Positions 8,380-16,763 of a stretch of DNA of 64,000 nucleotides are shown one piece after another. Position 1 is the stretch's first letter. Each line of letters opens with the position of its first letter. The notes below the pieces were generated by a model. The model did no database searches and was not told where the DNA came from. It saw only the letters and a list, made by a program, of their open reading frames with translations. The stretch is from an uncultured Microbulbifer sp. (GTDB taxonomy: Bacteria > Pseudomonadota > Gammaproteobacteria > Pseudomonadales > Cellvibrionaceae), in NCBI RefSeq assembly GCF_947504145.1, contig NZ_CANNGQ010000002.1, forward strand, positions 558,001-622,000. The letters run 5' to 3'. The translations under genes and the position numbers were made by a program.

Positions 8380-10893
8380 TTACTGGCACAAACTGCGAAT
8401 GCTGTGCGCCTCCTGTGCTGCATCCATCCACAGGTACTCGTCGTCATCGCCAAAGTAGTAGTACAGCGAGTTGTTGGGCAGGATGAGTACGGAAATGCCG
8501 CCGTAGCCGGACATGAACGGCAACCACAGTGGGTTGCTACAGCCACTGATACTGCCGCTGATTTCGTGGGCCCAGAAACCATTGTTGTACTTGTAGTCGT
8601 TCAATGGTTCCAGTCCGCGATCCGTGGCGTCACGCTGCATGGCGGCGTCCAGTTGTGCTTGATGGAGGGTGGACTGGCTGCTGCCGGTAAACAAACTGCC
8701 GATTTTTGCCACATCGTCCCGCAGCCAGATCAGTCCCCAGCCAGCGAATGCCTGTTGCACACCGTCGTAAGTGCGGCGGGTGAATTCAGCCGTGGGGCTC
8801 ACATTGAGGGGCGCCAGCACTTCGTCCAGCAGGATGTCCTGGAAAATGTCGCTGCTGCTGCCCTCGATTCCCTGTAAATACGCATTCATCGCGGTGCCGA
8901 GAATGTAGGTATCCGAGGTGTGGTACACCCACTTGGTGCCGGGGCTGGCCTTACGCGAGTACTCGGTGCAGCTGTAATTGATTTTACTGGCGTGGTCCTC
9001 CGGCAGGAAGAGGTCATTGGTATGGCTGGCTCCCTCATCGCTCATATAGCCGGCGAGTTTGTAATTGCCGGTACCCATATCCAACGCATTGCCGAAGGTC
9101 ACATCGTTCCAGTTGCCATTGCCGTTGCACTCGCCGATGTAGCTGCCGATAGACTGGTTAAATGTGCCCGGATATTTCTGTTCCAGGCGCATCATAGCGC
9201 CACCGGCAAATACAGACTTGGCACTGGAATACGACGGCACCACCAGAGATTCGCAGTAGGGATAGTCTCCTTCGCGTGTGCTGCAGCCGCCCACATAGTG
9301 GGTACCATCAATCACAAAGCCGACCAGAGAGATCGCTGCCGGATCTTTGCCATTGGGGGTGGCGAAGGCGGTGTAATCGGTACCCGGATAGTCCTGTGCG
9401 AGGACGCTCAGCGGTTTGCTTGGCATACGCGCGGCTACTTCTGCCTGGTAATCACTTACCAGCGCGGCCCCGTTGCTGACCGATTGTGGGTTATAGCTCG
9501 CAGAGAGCTGGCCCCACATATCGAATTGATAATATAGGCAGGTTTCGCTGGCGATCTGGTAAGCGACGTCCGATACGGAACCGTCATCCTTGAACAGGAA
9601 TGTCATAACGCCGTTGTGCATACAGTTGGCATTTTTCTGCTGTAGCGCGAAGGGCAGTGCCACACGGCTGTAGCCCGCGTCTCCGTTCTCGTTCCACACA
9701 CGCCCGGGTGTCAGTACATATTCCCACTCCGGGTGTGCGCTGGCGATGGAGCCGCGTTCGCTCGGAACAATATGGCTGCCGGTCTGCACAAATTCAAAAT
9801 TGAATTCCGGCAGGTGCTTGCGCGTGGCATCCTGCGAACCGGTGTAGCGGAAGGTATCTTTGATTTCATCAAAAGCGCCACCGCTGGCTTCACCGAACAG
9901 TTCCAGTGCACCTTCGAATTGATTGGTGGGCATAGCGGCCTGCGCCGGTAGGGCGTAGTTGGAAAAGTCCACGAGGCTGCCCGGGTCGCTGCCATTGATC
10001 AGCGTGGTCATCGTCAGCGCGGAGCGGGATACATTGCCGTTGCCTGTGAGCGGGTCAAAGTCCTCGACACTGCCACCGCCTTCACTGGAAGAGCCGCTAA
10101 GCGCGATGGTCACACTGGGCTCGTCTGGATCGTTCGATGTTAGAGTGATACCACTGTTGAAACTGCCTTCCGCTGAAGGTGCAAACGTCACCGAGATAGC
10201 GCAGCTGCTGCCAGTGGAAACGGTCGAGCAGTTGTTACTGGAAATACTGAACGGCGCCGCTGGTGCACTGGTACTGCTGATCACCAGTGCTGCTGAGCCC
10301 TGGTTGGAAACCGTGATCGACTGTGCGCTGCTGCCACCGGGAGACAGGCTTCCAAAACTGACCGCGCCGGGTGCGTCGATATCGGGATCAGTCGGTGCGC
10401 CTCCTGTGCCGGTCATCAGCGCCTGGTGGCCGTAGCAGTAATCGCCAGTGGTCGAGCCTGTGCCGCGAAAACGCAATTGCACGCTGGTGTTGTTGTCGAT
10501 GCCGGCAGGTGCGCTGTTGGCACTGAACTGGCTGCCGTTATCGTCGCCGTTGGCAACCGTTACCGCCGTCGTCCAGCTGCTGCCACCGTCGGTGGAGATT
10601 TCCGCGTAGCAGAACTCGTTGTTTTCCAGGGACCCGGCAGACATGGTCAGGGCGACGGACACAGAGGAATAACTTGCCGTAGAAAGGGTGTGGCTCGCGC
10701 TGGAGCCACCGCGCAAACGGATGGTTCCGTTGTGTGCGTCCACGTTGCCCGTCGTATTCCATCCGCTGATATCGCCGCTGCTGAAACTGTCAGCGTAGAT
10801 GGTCTCTGCCTGGAGACTGGCGGAACCAGCTGCACTAAACAGTAAAAAGACAGCCGCAAGCCTGGCTCGAGGCAGTTGATATCTCGATTTCAT
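8380..10893 (-). CDS. secreted serine hydrolase (beta-lactamase fold) with choice-of-anchor-D/HYDIN-like linker domain
   Basis: An 837-residue exported protein. Order: signal peptide ending near S-L-Q-A-E; a jelly-roll-like module (about 30-165) with six-Cys-poor, Gly/Ser-rich strands; an Ig-like choice-of-anchor D module (about 170-270) containing S-S-N-N-C-S-T-V-S-T-G-S-S-C; then a 560-residue catalytic region. The last has an S-S-A-K tetrad (SxxK) in a class C beta-lactamase-like context, a Y-H-T-S-D second motif and a H-E-I-S-G segment that may replace KTG. The substrate is unknown. The start at 10893 has an AAGGTG site seven bases upstream and begins the signal peptide. It is a paralogue of the gene immediately upstream. 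Confidence 0.7.
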   Translation of the reverse strand: MKSRYQLPRARLAAVFLLFSAAGSASLQAETIYADSFSSGDISGWNTTGNVDAHNGTIRLRGGSSASHTLSTASYSSVSVALTMSAGSLENNEFCYAEISTDGGSSWTTAVTVANGDDNGSQFSANSAPAGIDNNTSVQLRFRGTGSTTGDYCYGHQALMTGTGGAPTDPDIDAPGAVSFGSLSPGGSSAQSITVSNQGSAALVISSTSAPAAPFSISSNNCSTVSTGSSCAISVTFAPSAEGSFNSGITLTSNDPDEPSVTIALSGSSSEGGGSVEDFDPLTGNGNVSRSALTMTTLINGSDPGSLVDFSNYALPAQAAMPTNQFEGALELFGEASGGAFDEIKDTFRYTGSQDATRKHLPEFNFEFVQTGSHIVPSERGSIASAHPEWEYVLTPGRVWNENGDAGYSRVALPFALQQKNANCMHNGVMTFLFKDDGSVSDVAYQIASETCLYYQFDMWGQLSASYNPQSVSNGAALVSDYQAEVAARMPSKPLSVLAQDYPGTDYTAFATPNGKDPAAISLVGFVIDGTHYVGGCSTREGDYPYCESLVVPSYSSAKSVFAGGAMMRLEQKYPGTFNQSIGSYIGECNGNGNWNDVTFGNALDMGTGNYKLAGYMSDEGASHTNDLFLPEDHASKINYSCTEYSRKASPGTKWVYHTSDTYILGTAMNAYLQGIEGSSSDIFQDILLDEVLAPLNVSPTAEFTRRTYDGVQQAFAGWGLIWLRDDVAKIGSLFTGSSQSTLHQAQLDAAMQRDATDRGLEPLNDYKYNNGFWAHEISGSISGCSNPLWLPFMSGYGGISVLILPNNSLYYYFGDDDEYLWMDAAQEAHSIRSLCQ

Positions 10894-11067
10894 ATTCGCA
10901 CCTTGATTATTGTTTTGAAGCGTCCGTGCAACTCCTCGACCTGGGAGCGCGAAGTTGCATGTTAGTAACATGAGGGGAGCGGCCCGTTTACTGTAGGACC
11001 AGCTATGGGTGCCGGGTAGGGCCAGAAAAGAACAGGCGCGAAAATTTCTATCTCGAATTTCGTGGAT

Positions 11068-11099
11068 ATAAAAAAGGCGGGCCCGGGTACGGGCCCGCC
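11068..11099 (-). terminator. intrinsic terminator between the two paralogous serine hydrolase genes
   Basis: On the minus strand a perfect 10-bp GC stem (GGCGGGCCCG with its complement, 11076-11099) and a 4-nt loop are followed by TTTTTTA. It separates the two paralogues into independent transcripts. Confidence 0.85.
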
Positions 11100-11135
11100 G
11101 AAGCGGGATCACATAGGAGACTCAGGAAATTATGC

Positions 11136-13385
11136 TTACTGACAGGCGCTCTGTATCTGGTGCGCCTCTTGTACCGCTTCGAGCCAGTAATAGGTGTCGT
11201 TGTCACTGAAGTAGTAGTAGACGCTATCGTTTGGCAGTAGCACCACGGTGATGCCACCAAAGCCGGACAGGAATGGAATCCACTGATTACCACTGCAGCC
11301 ACTCAAGTTGCCGGCCACATTGTGCGCCCAGAAGCCGTTGTTGTAGCGATAGTCGGTCAGCGGCACGGTCCCGGTATCGGTGCTATTGCGCTGCAGCGCG
11401 GCATCGAGCTGGGTGCTGGACAACATTTCCTGGCCATTGATCTCGCCATCATCGATGCCTACAAAGCTTGCGATTTTTGCCAGATCATCCGGCAGCCACA
11501 TCAGGCCCCATCCGGCAAACGGTTGCTCCACCGAATCGTAACTACGGCGTGTGTACTGGCCGGTAGGGCTGACATCGAGCGGCGCCCACAGGTCCGCAAC
11601 AATGGTATCGGCAAAGATATCCGCGCTGCTGCCCTGCTGGTCCTGCAGATAGTCATTCATGTGGGTGCCGGCAATGTAGGTGTCAGAGGTGTGGTATACC
11701 CACTGGCTACCCGGCGTGGCCTTGCGCGTGTACTGGGAGCAGCTGTAACTGATCTTATTGCTGTGGCTATCGGCAAGGAAAAGGCCATCGGTATGGGCTG
11801 CACCCTCATCCGACATATAGGTAGTACTGCCGTAATTACCGGTGGCCATGTCCAACAGATTGTTCAGGGTGACGTCCGACCAGTTGCCATTACTGCTACA
11901 GGCGGGAACGTGACTTGCAACACTTGTGTTGCGCACGCCCGGGTAAAGTTTCTCCAGGCGCATCATGGCCACACCGGCAAAGAAGGACTTTGCGGTGGAG
12001 TAGGAAGGTACCACCATGGAGTCACAGTACGGGTAATTCCCATAGCGAGTTACGCAGTCGCCACGGTAGTGCACACCACCGTAAATAAAGCCGGCAGTGC
12101 TAACGTGGCTGGCATCTGTGCTGTTCGGTGCTGCAAACGCGGAAGGGTCGGTACCAGGATAGTCCGTGTTGAGATCAGACAGTGGCTTGGTCGGCATGCG
12201 CGCGGCAATTTCCGCCTGATAGTCCTGTATCAGCTGGCTCTGGTTGGCAATGGACTCGGGCGTGTAGGTGGCGCTGAGTAGTCCCCACCAGTCGGCCTTG
12301 AAGTAAAGGCACGTCTCGCTACTGATCTGGTAGGCGACTTTTGAGGTGGAGCCGTCTTCCTTGAACAGGAAAGTCATCACCCCGTTGTGCATGCAGTTGG
12401 CATTGCGCTGCTGCAGTGCGAAGGGGATGGCGGCGCGGCTGTAACCATTATCACTGGTTTCCTGCCACACTCGCCCTGGTGTCAGCACGTATTCCCAATC
12501 CGGATGGGCGCTGGCAATAGAGCCGCGCTCCAGCGGAAAAATATGGCTTCCGGTCTGAATAAACTGGAATTCAAATTCTGGTAGATGCTTGCGCGTGTTG
12601 TCACCACTGCCCGTGTAATTGTAGGTGTCCACGACTTCGGAAAAGCTACCACCGGTAGCTTCACCGCTCAGGCTCAGTGTGCCCGCCAGCGCGTGTTCCG
12701 GGTGCGCAGCATTCTGTGGCACGCCGTAAGCAGACAGATCTACGCGGCTTCCCGGGTCACTGCCGGTCATCAGCGTCGAGTAACTCAACGAGCTGCGGGA
12801 AACACTGCCGGAACCGGTCAGCTCATCGTAGTAGTCGTCATTGCTACCGCCGCTGCTACTACTGCTGCTGCTACTACTGCTCCCACCGCCGCTATCCAGG
12901 TCGCCGGTCACCAGAATATTGTCACCGTAGCAGTAATCGTTGTGGCGGTTTACTGCATTGCGATAGCGGATGACCAGTTGGCTTTTATTATCCGCATCGA
13001 TTGCCACGCTGCTGGCGGTATACAGGGCGCTGTTGTCCTGGCCGTTCTCCAGCGTAATCGCATTTACCCAGGAGTTGCCTCCGTCGTTGGATACCTCTGC
13101 GATACAGCGGTCGCCATTTTCCAGCGAGTATGCGGATATATCCAGCGCGATGTTGACGTTCACGTAGCCTGTGGTCGACAGAGTGTAACTGGCGCTGGCA
13201 TTGGCCCCGCGCAAACCCATGGAATAATTCCCGTAATAGGCGTTGGCGTACACGGTTCCAGTGGTACTCCAACCGGCAATATTGCCGTCCTGAAAGTCCT
13301 CGTCGAGGAGGGTGTCAGCATGGAGGCCTGGGGCTGCACAAGCACTCAGAAATGCCGCCATTGTGAGGTGTCGAATCATTTTCAT
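11136..13385 (-). CDS. secreted serine hydrolase (beta-lactamase fold) with polyserine linker
   Basis: A 749-residue exported paralogue of the downstream gene. Signal peptide M-K-M-I-R-H-L-T-M-A-A-F-L ends near L-H-A-D; a jelly-roll-like module follows (about 25-160); then a polyserine/glycine linker (about 168-185) typical of Cellvibrionales secreted enzymes; then the catalytic region with S-T-A-K (SxxK), Y-H-T-S-D and a C-terminal H-N-V-A-G segment. The catalytic regions of the two genes align along their length, but the linker here is polyserine and not the Ig-like module. Start 13385 was chosen because the upstream extension lacks a signal; ATG 13379 is also possible. Substrate unknown. 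Confidence 0.7.
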   Translation of the reverse strand: MKMIRHLTMAAFLSACAAPGLHADTLLDEDFQDGNIAGWSTTGTVYANAYYGNYSMGLRGANASASYTLSTTGYVNVNIALDISAYSLENGDRCIAEVSNDGGNSWVNAITLENGQDNSALYTASSVAIDADNKSQLVIRYRNAVNRHNDYCYGDNILVTGDLDSGGGSSSSSSSSSSGGSNDDYYDELTGSGSVSRSSLSYSTLMTGSDPGSRVDLSAYGVPQNAAHPEHALAGTLSLSGEATGGSFSEVVDTYNYTGSGDNTRKHLPEFEFQFIQTGSHIFPLERGSIASAHPDWEYVLTPGRVWQETSDNGYSRAAIPFALQQRNANCMHNGVMTFLFKEDGSTSKVAYQISSETCLYFKADWWGLLSATYTPESIANQSQLIQDYQAEIAARMPTKPLSDLNTDYPGTDPSAFAAPNSTDASHVSTAGFIYGGVHYRGDCVTRYGNYPYCDSMVVPSYSTAKSFFAGVAMMRLEKLYPGVRNTSVASHVPACSSNGNWSDVTLNNLLDMATGNYGSTTYMSDEGAAHTDGLFLADSHSNKISYSCSQYTRKATPGSQWVYHTSDTYIAGTHMNDYLQDQQGSSADIFADTIVADLWAPLDVSPTGQYTRRSYDSVEQPFAGWGLMWLPDDLAKIASFVGIDDGEINGQEMLSSTQLDAALQRNSTDTGTVPLTDYRYNNGFWAHNVAGNLSGCSGNQWIPFLSGFGGITVVLLPNDSVYYYFSDNDTYYWLEAVQEAHQIQSACQ

Positions 13386-13647
13386 TGTTTTGTTCACACA
13401 GATCGGGTGGATGAATGGCCTGATGTCGCGGGCACAATAGAAACAGCTCGTTCGCTCGCAACCTGAATCTTCCAGTTCAGGTTCTCGCAATCCGATCTTT
13501 CCAGTTAGCGCCACCTGCAGGGTCGCAATAGGTCCAGTGCCAGATTCACGGGGTTCCGTTTTGTGCGAAATTTAATCGAATTCGAAATGCATCACAGTTT
13601 GTGAGACATTAATCACTCAACCAATACCAATTAGAGGTGTCACCGAG

Positions 13648-15897
13648 ATGGTTTCGATCGCAGGTGGAGCAACAAAACTGCTGACTGTCCGGGCAGTATT
13701 CCGGGCCTGCAGTATCGCGATACTCGTGCTTCTTGCTGCCTGTAGTGGTGAGGATGGCCATCAGAAAAGTGGTGAACACGCGGTTCAGGAATCGCCGCAA
13801 GACCCGGAAGCCGTGGCTGATCAGCGCGCTTCGGAGATAGAGGCGGATGAGGACCTTCTGCCCCAGTTTGAAAATTACATCGAGCAGGGCGACCTGGATG
13901 CCATCGCCGCGCGTGGAACTCTGCGCTTACTGGCGCCCCTCGGACTGGAAGAAGAATCCTTGCCCCGCGACGGTCTCCCCACTGGCGAATGGCGCGCACT
14001 GGCGGAAAAGTTTGCGTTGGACCGCGGTCTGGAGCCGCAATGGGTGTATGTGGATGATTTTGCTCAGCTTGTTCCCGCGTTGATCGAAGGCCACGGCGAC
14101 CTGATTGCAGTAAATTTCTCCCGAACCCCCGAGCGGGCGATGCAGGTCGCATTTACCCGGCCGCTGGAATACGTGCAGGAACAATTGATTACCCGTGCTG
14201 ATGCGCCAGCGAGCAAACCCACCCTGGACGTTGCTCTGAGAAAAGGCAGCGCCTTCGCGACAACACTGAAACAGCAGAGCACCGAATCCCGCGCACTGAT
14301 AGCGAAATTTCTCGAGGGTCCGGTGACCCAGGACGAGCTGCTCGAGGGGGTTGCCAGCGGGGAATTTGACGCGACTGTGATCGACAGTAATCTCGCCGAC
14401 GTTCTACTGACCGATTATCCCGCGTTACAGGCAGAAAACCTGCGAGATAGCCGTCGCGCGATCGCCTGGGCCGTGCGCAGAAATAGCGCGAAGCTCGAGC
14501 AGGCTCTGAATGAATACTTTACCGAAGAACATTTAATTGCCGCGCAACGTCGCGCCAGCGCACTGCGGGACTGGCAAGAGATACAGGAAACACGCACCCT
14601 GCGCGTGCTGACCCGCAATCACCCGGCATCGTATTTTATGTGGCGCGGGGAATTGATGGGCTTTGACTACGACCTGCTGCAACGATTTGCCCGGGACCAC
14701 GGCTTGCGCTTGAGCATGGTCGTGCCTGGTCCCGATGTGGATCTGGCAGAGGCCCTGGCGGCGGGGCAGGGCGACCTGATCGCTGCTTCGCTCACCGTGA
14801 CGGAATCGCGCAAAGCCCAGGGGCTGGTATTCACCCGCCCGTATATGCAGGTTACCGAGCAATTAATTACCGCTGTCGACAATGTGCCCAACGGTAGCGC
14901 TGCAGGTGATATAGCCGCGGTGCCAGTGATGCAACGCTTGCAAGGCAGTTCTGTCGCAGTAAACCCGCTCAGTAGTTACTACAGTAATCTGGCGATCCTG
15001 GCGGAAGCCAGTGACGCCGCTGTGGAGGCTCTCCCTGTTGCCGGTGCCACTACCGAGCAATTGATCGATGCGGTAGTCGAGGGCCGCTACGACTATACCG
15101 TGGCCGATTCCCACCTAGTTAACATCGAGCAGACCTACCGGGATGACTTCGCGGTGGTTGGCGATATCTCCGGCGAGCGGGATATCGCCTGGGCGGTGCG
15201 TGGCGATCAGACTGCTTTACTGGGACAGTTGAATGCATTTCTGAACAAGTATTATCGCGGACTGTTTTTCAACGTTACCTACAACAAATATTTCCGCGAG
15301 GAAAAGCGCCTGAAGCGAAAACAGCGCGAGCGCTTGCGGGATACCAGCAGTCTGTCCCCTTACGATCCCCTTGTGCGCGAACACGCGATCCCTGCCGATC
15401 GGGACTGGCGCATGGTGGTGTCGCAGATGTACCAGGAAAGCCGCTTTAACCCCAAAGCAAAGTCTTTTGCGGGCGCGCGCGGCCTGATGCAGGTAATGCC
15501 GCGCACCGCTCGCCAGATGGGAATCTCCGGGTTGTACGAGCCGGAAAACGGTATTCGAGCGGGCGTCGCGTACATGGGCTGGCTGGAAGAGCGCTTTCCA
15601 AGGAGCCTGCCGTTTGATCAGAAAATTTATTTTACGCTCGCTGCCTACAATGCCGGACACGGCCACGTGCGGGACGCACGGGTGTTGGCGGAACAGTTGG
15701 GGAAGGATCCAAACCGCTGGTTCAACAACGTGGAAGACGCAATGCTGTTGCTGTCCAAGCCGGAATATTACAAAAAGGCGCGTTTTGGTTATGTGCGGGG
15801 GCGTGAGCCGGTGAACTATGTGCGGCAAATTCGAGATCGCTATTTCGGCTACCTTTCCGTCGCCCGACAGGAACGGATATCCGAGCAGTCTCTGTAA
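13648..15897 (+). CDS. MltF-like lytic transglycosylase with two tandem solute-binding domains
   Basis: A 749-residue lipoprotein (lipobox L-A-A-C, Cys32). It carries two successive SBP_bac_3 type domains, at about residues 75-290 and 305-555. Each has the R-G-T-L-R or R-T-L-R-V-L opening, an aspartate-rich G-D-L-I-A segment, a F-T-R-P-[LY] strand and a closing R-x-I-A-W-A-V-R. A C-terminal SLT transglycosylase domain (about 580-735) has catalytic Glu597 in Y-Q-E-S-R-F and the G-L-M-Q-V-M-P-x-T-A motif. E. coli MltF (about 518 residues) has only one binding domain. Predicted to cleave peptidoglycan at the outer membrane, with the binding domains sensing muropeptides. The ATG is preceded by AGAGGTG. 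Confidence 0.85.
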   Translation: MVSIAGGATKLLTVRAVFRACSIAILVLLAACSGEDGHQKSGEHAVQESPQDPEAVADQRASEIEADEDLLPQFENYIEQGDLDAIAARGTLRLLAPLGLEEESLPRDGLPTGEWRALAEKFALDRGLEPQWVYVDDFAQLVPALIEGHGDLIAVNFSRTPERAMQVAFTRPLEYVQEQLITRADAPASKPTLDVALRKGSAFATTLKQQSTESRALIAKFLEGPVTQDELLEGVASGEFDATVIDSNLADVLLTDYPALQAENLRDSRRAIAWAVRRNSAKLEQALNEYFTEEHLIAAQRRASALRDWQEIQETRTLRVLTRNHPASYFMWRGELMGFDYDLLQRFARDHGLRLSMVVPGPDVDLAEALAAGQGDLIAASLTVTESRKAQGLVFTRPYMQVTEQLITAVDNVPNGSAAGDIAAVPVMQRLQGSSVAVNPLSSYYSNLAILAEASDAAVEALPVAGATTEQLIDAVVEGRYDYTVADSHLVNIEQTYRDDFAVVGDISGERDIAWAVRGDQTALLGQLNAFLNKYYRGLFFNVTYNKYFREEKRLKRKQRERLRDTSSLSPYDPLVREHAIPADRDWRMVVSQMYQESRFNPKAKSFAGARGLMQVMPRTARQMGISGLYEPENGIRAGVAYMGWLEERFPRSLPFDQKIYFTLAAYNAGHGHVRDARVLAEQLGKDPNRWFNNVEDAMLLLSKPEYYKKARFGYVRGREPVNYVRQIRDRYFGYLSVARQERISEQSL

Positions 15898-15905
15898 AAC
15901 AGTTT

Positions 15906-15940
15906 GAGGCGCGGTTACCGGCAGAGCGTCACCGCGCCTC
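15906..15940. terminator. hairpin between convergent mltF-like and ridA genes
   Basis: GAGGCGCGGT (15906-15915) pairs perfectly with ACCGCGCCTC (15931-15940). There is no clear U-tract on the plus side and only a weak A/T run on the minus side, so termination function is tentative. Confidence 0.45.
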
Positions 15941-15949
15941 AGTCAGGCC

Positions 15950-16327
15950 TCACTTCCGCGCAGTAACCTGAATTTCGATCTTCATGGCGTCGTCCAGCAG
16001 GCGCGCTTCAAACACCGTCGCCGCCGGGCGCACTTCTCCCAGCCACTTCTGAAAAACAGGCCAGCACGGCTTGAAATCATCGCGATTGGGCAGGATGTAA
16101 GTGACTCGCGCAATCTTGTCGACACTGCTGCCCGCTTCCTTCAATGCCTGCTCGATATTGGCAAAGCACTGGTCGGCTTGCTCGGTCACATCGTCACTGA
16201 TGCTGTTGGTCGCGTAGTTGAAGCCGGTAGTCCCGGACACGAAAACATAGTCGCCGTCGACGACCGCTCGGGAATAACCGATCTTGCTTTCAAATTCCGA
16301 TCCACTGGAAATCAGTTTTCTGCTCAT
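15950..16327 (-). CDS. RidA family protein (enamine/imine deaminase-like)
   Basis: A 125-residue protein of the YjgF/YER057c/UK114 family. The family strand Y-V-F-V-S-G-T-T-G and the C-terminal stretch R-P-A-A-T-V-F-E-A-R-L-L, with K-I-E-I-Q-V-T-A, are clear. The arginine in E-V-R-P-A-A-T corresponds to the Arg that binds the carboxylate in active RidA proteins. RidA proper hydrolyses reactive 2-aminoacrylate; this sequence may belong to another subgroup. It converges on the transglycosylase gene. Confidence 0.85.
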   Translation of the reverse strand: MSRKLISSGSEFESKIGYSRAVVDGDYVFVSGTTGFNYATNSISDDVTEQADQCFANIEQALKEAGSSVDKIARVTYILPNRDDFKPCWPVFQKWLGEVRPAATVFEARLLDDAMKIEIQVTARK

Positions 16328-16763
16328 CGAGTGTCTCCTTGAGAATAAAGTGCCGTGAGGTGGATTCCTGTGGTGGCTGGAATTCGGGCCTCAATAGGTT
16401 GGGCGCGGGATAATGCCACGCTCCTTGCCGATACCAAAGCGTCGGTCGGTAACAGGTGAAACCTGTTTTCTGAGTGCGGGAATCCTGCGAGTCGACGAGT
16501 TAATTCCCAATTCCGTTTAATTCCTGAGCAAACCGTCTGTTTGACACCCAAAGAGCTATCAAAATGCCGAAAAAGGGCCATTGTGGCGCTTAAACTATCC
16601 ATTCATCATTCCGGCTGAGTCCGGTAGTGTGATGTGCGTCACGATCTTGGTGTCGACTATTCCCTGTCGGAGTCGCGAATATCTACGACTTCAATCGCTG
16701 CATTTTGGCATCTGGTGGTACGCGGTGCAGCAACATAACTTGTACTTGAAAGGGGAATCAGGA
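16328..16763. other. 436-bp intergenic region with a CRP-like site
   Basis: No convincing gene was seen. It separates the divergent ridA-type and polyserine lipoprotein genes and contains a CRP/Vfr-like box at 16628-16643. AGGGGAATCAGGA immediately precedes the lipoprotein start. Confidence 0.6.
16628..16643. promoter_or_regulatory. candidate CRP/Vfr binding site
   Basis: TGTGA-N6-TCACG matches the palindromic CRP consensus (TGTGA-N6-TCACA) with one mismatch. It lies 120 bp upstream of the polyserine lipoprotein start, a position compatible with activation. Inferred from motif only. Confidence 0.4.
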
